A stretch of 61,494 bases of DNA, from NCBI GenBank assembly GCA_030615765.1, contig JAUWYP010000009.1:1-61494 (forward strand), written 5' to 3'. Both the position numbers and the translations under genes were made by a program. This stretch comes from Dehalococcoidia bacterium. Lineage in GTDB: Bacteria; Chloroflexota; Dehalococcoidia; SM23-28-2. Shown here piece by piece: positions 7,015 to 15,264 of this stretch (positions within the stretch are counted from its first letter, which is position 1; every line of letters begins with the position of its first letter). The notes under the pieces were generated by a model that searched no databases, was not told where the DNA came from, and worked only from the letters and a program-made list of their open reading frames with translations.

Positions 7015-8382
7015 CTATCGCCCGAGGGCGGCCGCCACGGCCTCCACGAGGGTCGAGTCGTCCTCGGGAGCCACGGTGCGGGGGTCGAGGAGGAGCTGGT
7101 CGTGCTCGATGCGGCCGATCAGCGGGGGATGGCCGAGGCGGAGACGCTGGGCCAACTCCGTCACGCTCTTGCCGCCGTAGGCAGGGATGGCTATTACCCT
7201 GGTGGGCAGCCCCTCCTCCGGCAGGCTGCCGCCGCCGATCATCGAGCGGCCGTGCAGTATGCGAGCGGGAGCACCGATGGCCTGCGCCCAGCGGCGGGCC
7301 CTTCTTTGGATGGTTGTGAGGGGCATGGCGATCATCCGCCACACGGGGATCTTCTCCAGCGCCTCGCCGCGCACATAGTGGATGGCGGTGGCGGCGAGGG
7401 CGGCGATGCTGGCCCTGTCTAAGCGTAGGGCCCGCGCCAGGGGGTGAGGACGCAGGCGACTCACAAGCTCCTCGCGGCCGACGATGATGCCCGCCTGAGG
7501 GCCGCCCAGGAGCTTATCGCCGGAGAACAGGGTGAGGTCAGCGCCGGCGGCGACGCTCTCCTGGACTGTGGGCTCGGCGGCCAGGCCGAACTGCGTGGTA
7601 TCGATCAGGCAACCGCTGCCCAGGTCGTCCAGGAGCAAGAGGCCGTGCTCGTGGGCCAGGCGGGTCAGGTCTTCGAGGGGAGTCGACTCCACGAAGCCGA
7701 TGATGCGGAAGTTGCTGGCGTGCACCCGCATGAGAGCGCCCGTGTCATCGGTGATGGCCTGCTGATAGTCGCTCAGGTAGGTGCGATTGGTGGTGCCCAC
7801 CTCCACCAGGCGAGCACCGCTGTGGTGCATGACCTCGGGGATGCGGAAGCCGCCGCCGATCTCCACCGCCTGGCCGCGGGAGATGATCACCTCTCGCTCC
7901 TTGGCCAGGACGGTGAGGGCCAGGAGGACAGCGCCGGCGTTGTTGTTGACCGCCATGGCTGCCTGGGCGCCGCTGATCTGGCAGAGGAGGGCCTCCAGAT
8001 GCACGAGGCGATGGCCTCGTTCGCCCTCGGTTAGGTCGAACTCCAGGTTGCTGTAGCCCTGCGATACTGCATCCATGGCCGCTGTGGCCTCCGGCGAGAG
8101 GGGGGCGCGCCCCAGGTTGGTGTGAATGATGACGCCGGTGGCGTTGATCACCGGTCGAAGGGTGGGCTGGAGAAGAAGCTCGGCACGGGCCAGCACCGAC
8201 TCCACCAGCGCTTCGGTTGGGGGGCACTCGTGGCCGGCGGCGATGGCCCGGCGGGCCTCTTGCAGTTGCTGGCGGATCAGCTCGGCCACGCTGTCGCTGG
8301 CCATCCGCGAGGCGAGGGGGCGGATGCGGCGGTGGGCCAGGAGGCGGCTCACGCTGGGCAGGTTGCGGAAGGGACTGGTCAT
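7015..8382 (-). CDS. selA: L-seryl-tRNA(Sec) selenium transferase
   Basis: SelA, the PLP enzyme that converts Ser-tRNA(Sec) to Sec-tRNA(Sec) with selenophosphate. The 455-residue length and family motifs fit: INATGVIIHTNLGRAPLS (about residues 79-96), the PLP lysine in LFSGDKLLGGPQAG (Lys290), and the N-terminal LPSVSRLL element. The selB, selC and selD genes are not in the window. No obvious in-frame UGA selenoprotein gene was noticed. It is divergent from the aminotransferase gene at 8502, and the minus-strand neighbour downstream is the MEMO-AMMECR1 gene. A non-selenium SelA-like role is possible if SelB is absent from the genome. Confidence 0.92.
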   Translation of the reverse strand: MTSPFRNLPSVSRLLAHRRIRPLASRMASDSVAELIRQQLQEARRAIAAGHECPPTEALVESVLARAELLLQPTLRPVINATGVIIHTNLGRAPLSPEATAAMDAVSQGYSNLEFDLTEGERGHRLVHLEALLCQISGAQAAMAVNNNAGAVLLALTVLAKEREVIISRGQAVEIGGGFRIPEVMHHSGARLVEVGTTNRTYLSDYQQAITDDTGALMRVHASNFRIIGFVESTPLEDLTRLAHEHGLLLLDDLGSGCLIDTTQFGLAAEPTVQESVAAGADLTLFSGDKLLGGPQAGIIVGREELVSRLRPHPLARALRLDRASIAALAATAIHYVRGEALEKIPVWRMIAMPLTTIQRRARRWAQAIGAPARILHGRSMIGGGSLPEEGLPTRVIAIPAYGGKSVTELAQRLRLGHPPLIGRIEHDQLLLDPRTVAPEDDSTLVEAVAAALGR

Positions 8383-8440
8383 GGCAACATCGAACAGAAT
8401 CCGGAAGGTGTTCCTATTCTATCATATCGAGGGCTTTCCC

Positions 8441-8469
8441 TTGATCGTCGTGTGCCCCTCGCTTATCAT
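8441..8469 (+). promoter_or_regulatory. Candidate sigma-70 promoter for the serine operon
   Basis: TTGATC at 8441-8446, a 17-bp spacer, then TATCAT at 8464-8469. This is 32 bp before the aminotransferase ATG at 8502, which has GGAGG just upstream. It lies in the divergent gap to selA. Confidence 0.5.
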
Positions 8470-8501
8470 GGGCTCAAAGCTAGAGATTTGGAGGTCTATC
8501 T

Positions 8502-9611
8502 ATGATCAATTTGCGCATTCCCGGCCCTACGCCTGTTCCGCCCGAGGTGCTGGAGGCGAATGCTCGTCCCATGATCAACCATCGCGGGCGGGAGTTCGCC
8601 GGCATCCTCGACCGGGTGACCAGTCGTCTGAAGGAGTTCTTCCTGACGAAGAACGACCTGTTCATCCTCACCACCTCCGGCACCGGCGTTATGGAGGCGG
8701 CGGTGGTCAACACCCTGTCTCCCGGCGACCGCGTGCTGGTGATCTCCATCGGTGCTTTCGGCGATCGTTTTGCCAACATCGCCAAGGCCTACGGCGCCGA
8801 CGTGAGCCGGCTCGACTACGAGTGGGGCAAGGCCGCCGACCCCGAGGACGTGCGGCGCGCCCTGGCCGCCGACCCCGCCATTAAGGCGGTGCTGGTGACC
8901 CACAACGAGACGGCCACCGGCGTCACCAACCCGCTGGAGGACATCGCTCGGGTGGTGCGGGAGTTCGACAAGCTGCTGCTGGTGGATGCCGTCAGCAGCC
9001 TGAGCGCCATTCCGGTCCGTACTGACGATTGGGGGCTGGACTTCGTCGTGACGGGCTCTCAAAAGGGGTGGATGGTGCCGCCGGCTCTGGGCATGGTCTC
9101 GGTGAGCCCGCGTGCGTGGGAGGCCCACGCCAAGGCCAAGATGCCCCGTTTCTATTTCGACATTAGCGCTGCCAAGGACTACCTTGGCCGTGGCCAGACG
9201 GCGTGGACGCCAGCCATCTCTGTGTTCTACGGCCTCGAGTTGGCTCTGGACATGATGGCGCGGGAGGGTCTGGAGAACATCTTCGCGCGGCATCGGCGCA
9301 TAGCCCAGATCGTGCGGGATGGCGTGAAGGCGCTGGGGCTGGAGCTATTCGCCGATGAGCGCTTTGCCTCCGACACGGTAAGCGCCGTCAAGGTGCCCGA
9401 GGGCGTGGATGGGAAGGCCCTTCAGAAGCTGTGCGAGGACGAGTACGACCTGATAATCGCCGGCGGCCAGGCTAAACTAGCCGGCAAGATCTTCCGCATC
9501 GGTCACCTGGGGTTCGTGTCAGAGGAGGACGTGAGAGCGGCTCTGGACGTGCTTGCCAAGGCCCTGCCACGAGTAGGGTTCGCCGTCCCCGCCGCTGGCT
9601 CGGGAGGGTGA
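8502..9611 (+). CDS. Class V aminotransferase (alanine/serine-glyoxylate type)
   Basis: A 369-residue PLP aminotransferase of fold type I, class V, with N-terminal IPGPTPVPPEV, the PLP lysine in TGSQKGWM (Lys188), and the Asp in LLVDAVSSL. Relatives are serine-pyruvate, alanine-glyoxylate and phosphoserine-forming aminotransferases. It sits 7 bp before serA and no serC is present, so it may transaminate 3-phosphohydroxypyruvate in the phosphorylated serine pathway, as broad-specificity enzymes do in some archaea and Chloroflexi. That substrate is inferred from context. A photorespiration-like glyoxylate role is the alternative. Confidence 0.85.
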   Translation: MINLRIPGPTPVPPEVLEANARPMINHRGREFAGILDRVTSRLKEFFLTKNDLFILTTSGTGVMEAAVVNTLSPGDRVLVISIGAFGDRFANIAKAYGADVSRLDYEWGKAADPEDVRRALAADPAIKAVLVTHNETATGVTNPLEDIARVVREFDKLLLVDAVSSLSAIPVRTDDWGLDFVVTGSQKGWMVPPALGMVSVSPRAWEAHAKAKMPRFYFDISAAKDYLGRGQTAWTPAISVFYGLELALDMMAREGLENIFARHRRIAQIVRDGVKALGLELFADERFASDTVSAVKVPEGVDGKALQKLCEDEYDLIIAGGQAKLAGKIFRIGHLGFVSEEDVRAALDVLAKALPRVGFAVPAAGSGG

Positions 9612-9618
9612 GGGCCTG

Positions 9619-11202
9619 ATGGCCCCCAAGATCCTGATCTGTGACCCGATAGCCGAGGACGGCGTCAAGGCCCTGGAGGAGTTCGGTGCCCAGGTAGACG
9701 TGCGCCTGGGCATGTCGCCCGAGGAACTGGTCTCTGCCATCGGCGAGTACGACGGCGTGGTCGTCCGCAGCGAGACGAAGATAAGGGCAGAGGCTATCGC
9801 AGCGGCCAACAGGCTCCAGATCATCGGGCGGGCCGGGATCGGCGTGGACAACATCGATGTGGACGCTGCCACTCAGCGGGGCATCCTGGTGGTCAACGCT
9901 CCCACCGGCAACATCATCTCGGCTGTCGAGCACACCATCGCCCTGATGCTGGCCTTGGCCCGCAACATCCCCCAGGCGAACGCTTCTCTCAAGGGCGGCA
10001 AGTGGGATCGCAAGCGCTTTATGGGGGTAGAGGTGCGGGGCAAGACTCTGGGCGTCATTGGCCTGGGCCAGGTGGGCTCGGAGGTAGCGCGGCGAGCGCG
10101 AGGGCTGGAGATGCAGGTCGTGGGCTATGACCCCTTCGTGCCGGAGGAACGGGCCCGCGTTCTGGGAGTGAAGATGATCCCTCTGGAGGACCTTCTTCGC
10201 CAATCGGACTTCATTGGCGTTCACACAACCCTCACTGAGGGGACGCGGGGGCTGATCGGTGCCGAACAGCTAGCGATGATGAAGCCCACCGCCCGCATCA
10301 TTAACACCGCTCGTGGTGGCGTCATCGACGAGGAGGCCCTCTATCAGGCGGTCGAAGAGGGGCGCATCGCTGGCGCGGCCGTCGATGTTTTCGCCCAGGA
10401 GCCGGCGGTGGGCAACAAGCTGACGGAGAGCGACCGCATTGTGGTGACCCCCCACCTGGGGGCATCGACCACCGAGGCGCAGGAGCGGGTGGCCGTGGAC
10501 GTGGCGGAGGAGATTATCGCCCACCTGAAGGGGGAGCCCGTTCGCTACGCGGTCAATGCCCCCCTCATTCCGCCGGAGACCCTATCCTTCCTGGCGCCAT
10601 ATGTTGAGGTGGCGCTGAAAACGGGGTTGCTCGCCCAGCAGTTGTGCGAGGGGCAGCTGAAGGATGTTCAGATAGAGTACATGGGCGAGATCAGCCATCA
10701 TGACGTGACCCTCCTGAAGGTGGCGGTTATCCGGGGGCTGCTGTCATCCATCAGCGAGGAGTCGGTGAATATCGTCAACGCTGACCTGATCGCCGAGAGG
10801 CGGGGCCTGCGCATTGTCGAGCATAAGGGCCCGTCCCACGAGACCTACAGCAACCTGGTGGGCGCACGGCTCGCCACCAGCGCTGGCGAGACTACCGTCT
10901 CGACTACCCTGGCGCACGATGGCCCTCATGTCGTCCTGATGAATGACTACTGGGTGGACATCCCGCCCAGCGAGGGCTATTTGCTGGTCTGCGAGAACGA
11001 GGACAGGCCAGGGATGATCGGCGCTGTGGGTACGATACTGGGCAACTTCGGTGTGAACATCAGCTTCATGAACGTGGGCCGCCACGAGCGTCGCGGCTCC
11101 GCCCTCATGGTGCTCGCCCTGGACGAGGCGCTGACGGGCGAGCAGCTCAAGAAGGTTAAAGAGACCCCTGGTATCTTCTCGGCGCGCCTGGTGCGGCTGT
11201 AG
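9619..11202 (+). CDS. serA: D-3-phosphoglycerate dehydrogenase
   Basis: SerA, which oxidises 3-phosphoglycerate to 3-phosphohydroxypyruvate with NAD in the first step of serine synthesis. The 527-residue protein is the long form: substrate domain, a Rossmann NAD domain with VIGLGQVGSEVARRA (about residues 144-158), catalytic Arg in NTARGGVIDE, Glu and His in VTPHLGAST, then an intervening (ASB) domain and a C-terminal ACT domain (about 450-527; GYLLVCENEDRPGMIGAVG). The ACT domain suggests serine feedback. It is co-transcribed with the aminotransferase 7 bp upstream and converges on the DUF1015 gene, with no gap between their stops. Confidence 0.95.
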   Translation: MAPKILICDPIAEDGVKALEEFGAQVDVRLGMSPEELVSAIGEYDGVVVRSETKIRAEAIAAANRLQIIGRAGIGVDNIDVDAATQRGILVVNAPTGNIISAVEHTIALMLALARNIPQANASLKGGKWDRKRFMGVEVRGKTLGVIGLGQVGSEVARRARGLEMQVVGYDPFVPEERARVLGVKMIPLEDLLRQSDFIGVHTTLTEGTRGLIGAEQLAMMKPTARIINTARGGVIDEEALYQAVEEGRIAGAAVDVFAQEPAVGNKLTESDRIVVTPHLGASTTEAQERVAVDVAEEIIAHLKGEPVRYAVNAPLIPPETLSFLAPYVEVALKTGLLAQQLCEGQLKDVQIEYMGEISHHDVTLLKVAVIRGLLSSISEESVNIVNADLIAERRGLRIVEHKGPSHETYSNLVGARLATSAGETTVSTTLAHDGPHVVLMNDYWVDIPPSEGYLLVCENEDRPGMIGAVGTILGNFGVNISFMNVGRHERRGSALMVLALDEALTGEQLKKVKETPGIFSARLVRL

Positions 11203-12528
<1,326 letters not shown>

Positions 12529-12586
12529 GGGGACTCCTGGGCAGATGATAGCCTGATCGCTGGCCCTCAGTAAAGGATCGCCGACG

Positions 12587-12616
12587 TTGATCCTGCGTGT
12601 CTTGGGTCGCTAGAAT
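12587..12616 (+). promoter_or_regulatory. Candidate promoter for the HIT gene
   Basis: TTGATC at 12587-12592, an 18-bp spacer and TAGAAT at 12611-12616, about 95 bp before the HIT gene start, in the divergent gap to the DUF1015 gene. Confidence 0.4.
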
Positions 12617-12709
12617 GGCCGTGCCTTTGCCCAAGGCGGATCAGGCTACGGCGGATGTCGGCGGGCAGGCGTAAGCAATAGGAAGACGCTTCAGTCAGGG
12701 GGCCACAGC

Positions 12710-13033
12710 GTGCGCTATCGCTGCAGTTTCTGCGAAATCGTTTCCCACGAGGCGGAGGCGGACATCGTCTACGAGGACGACGAGGTGGTGGTGTTTCGCA
12801 ACCGCCTGCACTGGGTGCCGGTGATGCTCCTGGCCGTCCCGAAGCGCCACGTCACTCAGGAGGAGCTGTGGCGGGACATGGGCCGGGTGGGGGAGGTCGC
12901 CGTGCGCATGGGGCAGGAGCACTGCCCGGGTGGCTTTCGCCTGCTCTCTAACTTCGGCATGGACGCCATGCAGAGCCAGCAGCACGGCCACGTGCACATC
13001 CTGGGGGGCACCTTCCTGGGAGAGTACGCCTAG
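12710..13033 (+). CDS. HIT-family hydrolase
   Basis: A 107-residue histidine-triad protein. The signature HGHVHIL (His92, His94, His96) lies near the C-terminus, and the N-terminal CSFCEIV resembles the zinc-site start of many HIT proteins. Family members hydrolyse nucleoside phosphoramidates or dinucleotides (Hint/Ap4A type); the exact substrate cannot be told. It is slightly short at the C-terminus compared with typical 110-140-residue members. The start is a GTG with weak purine content upstream. It stands alone between a divergent DUF1015 gene and the repeat stretch after 13034. Confidence 0.85.
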   Translation: MRYRCSFCEIVSHEAEADIVYEDDEVVVFRNRLHWVPVMLLAVPKRHVTQEELWRDMGRVGEVAVRMGQEHCPGGFRLLSNFGMDAMQSQQHGHVHILGGTFLGEYA

Positions 13034-13187
13034 GGTGTACTGTCTTCGAGATGTGACTGGGATTCTTCGTTTCGCTGGGATTCTTCGCTTCGCTCAGAAT
13101 GACGCTAGCCGTCGCTGTCACCCTGAACGCAGCGAAGGGTCTCACCTCAACCGGCCCGGTGTCGTCACAACTCGGGGATAACGCAGC
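13034..13187. repeat. Dispersed repeat, family D, copy 1
   Basis: Contains GATTCTTCGCTTCGCTCAG followed by AATGACG, and CACCCTGAACGCAGCGAAGG followed by GTCTCACCTC. The arrangement, from CGAGATGTG just after the HIT stop to CTAGGGG at its end, recurs in longer form at 24049-24350. Short inverted repeats (ATTCT/AGAAT, CCCT/AGGG) are inside. No ORF is present. Confidence 0.65.
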
Positions 13188-13928
13188 CTAGGGGTCGAGT
13201 ATACCGATCTCGGCCAGGGCGTTTTTCTGGGTCTCGAACAGGCGGCGGATGCCTGTCTCCGCTAGGTCCAGCAGCTCGTTCATCGCCTGGCGGCTGAAGG
13301 GATGGCTCTCTCCCGTGCCCTGCACCTCTACCAGCTCGCCCTCGGCGGTCATCACCACGTTGAAGTCGACCTCGGCGCGGGCGTCCTCGTCGTAGCAGAG
13401 GTCGAGCACGGGCACGCCGTCGACAACGCCGGCGCTGGTGGCGGCTACGGGGCAGCGCAGGGGCATGGAAGCGATGTCGTCGCGCTGGACCAGCAGCTCG
13501 CAGGCCTGGCGTAAGGCGACGTAGGCGCCGGTGATGGCAGCGGTGCGGGTGCCACCGTCGGCCTGGATGACGTCGCAGTCGACGGTGAGGGTGCGCTCGC
13601 CGAGGAGGTCGAGCTTGGTGACGGCGCGGAGGGAGCGGCCGATGATGCGCTGGATCTCGTGGGTGCGGGCGCCGACGCGGCCGAGGGCGGCCTCGCGGGG
13701 GCTGCGGGTCTGGGTGGAGCGAGGGAGCATGCCGTACTCGGCGGTGACCCAGCCGGAGCCGGAGCCGCGGAGGAAGGGCGGCAGGCGGTTCTCGACGCTG
13801 ACGGCGCAGAGGACGATGGTCTGCCCCAGCTCGATGAGGGCGGAGCCCTCGGCGTGGGCGAGGTAGCCGGGGGTGATGCGCAGCTGGCGCATCTGGTCGG
13901 GCTGGCGGCCGTCGGGGCGGAGCGTCAT
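13188..13928 (-). CDS. rph: Ribonuclease PH
   Basis: RNase PH, the phosphate-dependent 3'-5' exoribonuclease that trims tRNA 3' ends. The 246-residue length is standard. Motifs are the N-terminal [22 protein letters not shown], the substrate/phosphate-binding region [17 protein letters not shown], then [20 protein letters not shown], and the aspartates in [21 protein letters not shown] take the ATG ending at 13928 (MTLRPDGRQ), because the upstream extension lacks family similarity. The gene is divergent from the TadG-like fragment at 14127 and shares with it a promoter region that is duplicated at 14799-15057. Confidence 0.95.
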   Translation of the reverse strand: MTLRPDGRQPDQMRQLRITPGYLAHAEGSALIELGQTIVLCAVSVENRLPPFLRGSGSGWVTAEYGMLPRSTQTRSPREAALGRVGARTHEIQRIIGRSLRAVTKLDLLGERTLTVDCDVIQADGGTRTAAITGAYVALRQACELLVQRDDIASMPLRCPVAATSAGVVDGVPVLDLCYDEDARAEVDFNVVMTAEGELVEVQGTGESHPFSRQAMNELLDLAETGIRRLFETQKNALAEIGILDP

Positions 13929-13937
13929 GGCGGTGTC

Positions 13938-14208
13938 ACCAGGGGGAAGTATAGCACAGCGGCCCGCCGTTGGCTGGTTCCTTTCCAGCAGGAAGGTAGA
14001 GCGGGTTCCAGAATGCTCTCCCACTGCGAAGGGGGCGGGGGACTATCTGTAATGGATGGTTATGTTAAGCATCTAACTGTTGGACGGAAAAGCCTGAAAG
14101 GGTAGTCACATCGAGTGAGGAGCAGCATGGTGCGAAGGTTCATAGTGGCGAAGGCTCTGGAGGAGCGAGGGCAGGGGCTGGTCCTGGCAGCGTTCGCCAT
14201 GCTGGCGA
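13938..14208. repeat. Duplicated promoter plus TadG start module, copy 1
   Basis: From GGGGAAGTATAGCAC just upstream of rph through codon 25 or so of the TadG-like gene, this segment is repeated imperfectly at 14799-15057. The best-conserved parts are GGGTTCCAGAATGCTCTCCC, CTATCTGTAATGGATGGTTA, and the first 25 codons from MVRRFIVAKALEERGQG. In both copies a minus-strand gene begins at the left edge. Confidence 0.8.
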
Positions 14209-14714
14209 TCCTGGGGTTCGCGGCCCTGGCTGTAGACGCCGGGGTGGCCCTGCAAGAGAGGCGTCAGCTCCAGGGGGCGGCCGACGCCGCTGCGCTGGCG
14301 GGTGCGGCCGACCTGGGCGTCTCTGCGTCGGCCGCGATCCAGACGGCCATGGACTACGTGGAGCGCAACGGGATCGACCCCGACGATCCGGACATGACGG
14401 TGCAGGTCACGACGCCGTACGAGGGCGACCCCGGCAAGATCGAGGTGACGATATCGCGGGAGGTGGACTTCTTGTTTGCGCCCGCTCTCGGCATCAATAG
14501 CGCGCAGGTCGGGGCGCGGGCGGTGGCGGAGTCGTCGGGCGCGGGCGGCGGCGGCTGGTCGATGATCTGCACGTCAGGGGTGGCGGGGTCAGGGTTGGGC
14601 AGGCAGACGTCGGGAAGGGGCTTGGGAGATGGCTGGGGGGTGGGTGAGGGGGTCACGGCGGGCGCGGGTGAGGGCGTGACGGCGGGCGTGGGTGTGGCAG
14701 GGGTGGCCTCCTGA
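14127..14714 (+). pseudogene. TadE/TadG-like pilus assembly protein, 3' broken
   Basis: Residues 1 to about 137 look like the N-terminal part of a TadG-like protein: a basic start (MVRRFIVAK), the RGQGLVLAAFAMLAILGFAA membrane segment, and VDAGVALQERRQLQGAADAAALAGA, which is the classic DxG...RRQLQxAADAAALAGA signature. Such proteins anchor or help assemble Flp/Tad pili at the membrane. After about nt 14540 the reading frame runs antisense through a different lipoprotein gene (Gly/Val-rich nonsense), so the true C-terminus is lost. The start is the ATG at 14127, with GAGGAG four bases before it. The start region is duplicated at 14984. Confidence 0.7.
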
Positions 14715-14779
14715 TCTTGGCAGGCGGCCAGCAGGACGAGGGCCAGGAGGGCCAACAGGGTGGCGAACGTGGCTTTCAT
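14535..14779 (-). pseudogene. Lipoprotein N-terminal fragment
   Basis: Minus-strand frame from ATG 14779: a signal peptide MKATFATLLALLALVLLAAC with a lipobox (LAAC), then a Thr/Pro/Ser-rich linker (TPATPTPAVTPSP, PQPSPKPLP) and a short remainder DVCLPNPDPATPDVQ. After about 14535 the frame reads antisense through the TadG-like gene, so the folded domain is missing. Thr/Pro linkers after a lipobox are typical of extracytoplasmic lipoproteins in this genome (compare 33417-34724). The exact junction with the TadG-like fragment lies somewhere in 14535-14580. Confidence 0.6.
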
Positions 14780-14798
14780 GCTTCCTCCTCACTGATCA

Positions 14799-15057
14799 GG
14801 GGAAGTATAGCACGGCTGGCGCGCTGTCGGCTGAGCTATTCGCGGTAGAAGGCCGGATTCGGGTTCCAGAATGCTCTCCCACTGCGAATGGGGAGGGGGA
14901 CTATCTGTAATGGATGGTTATGTTAAGCGTCTAACTGTTGGACGGAAAGCCTGAAAGGGTACTGGCGTCCAATGGAGGGTCGCATGGTGCGAAGGTTCAT
15001 AGTGGCGAAGGCTCTGGAGGAGCGAGGGCAGGGGCTGGTGCTGGCAGCGTTCGCCAT
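14799..15057. repeat. Duplicated promoter plus TadG start module, copy 2
   Basis: Second copy of the 13938-14208 module. It again starts next to a minus-strand gene (here the lipoprotein fragment) and ends after MVRRFIVAKALEERGQG followed by LVLAAFAM. Confidence 0.8.
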
Positions 15058-15184
15058 GACATCGGCTCTCCACGCGCACAAGGCGGTCGCCTCAATCTTC
15101 GCATGGACGGAGACTCTGCCCGAGGAGATCGACCGGCTGCTCGAGGAGATCCAAGAGTTCGCCTCTTCGGACCAGAGCTCCTAG
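14984..15184 (+). pseudogene. TadG-like start fused to unrelated sequence
   Basis: Begins with the same 25 residues as the TadG-like gene at 14127, then switches after FAM to a short unrelated tail (TSALHAHKAV.. to ..EEIQEFASSDQSS). The Asp-Glu-rich LPEEIDRLLEEIQEF piece could be the real end of another small protein, but nothing recognisable is left. A GGAGGG site precedes the ATG at 14984 by four bases, so a 66-residue hybrid could be translated. Confidence 0.5.
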
Positions 15185-15264
15185 CCAGCGCCGCCGCGCC
15201 GCCCAGCAGAAGGGCGGCGGCCGTAACGGCCCAGAGCAGGGCGACTGGAGCGCGGCGGGGGGCG

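Noticed and set aside
13034-13187. CRISPR-like repeats near 13.1 kb, 24.3 kb and 59.4 kb
   Set aside because: Repeat units are few, irregular or directly adjacent without spacers, and no cas genes are present.
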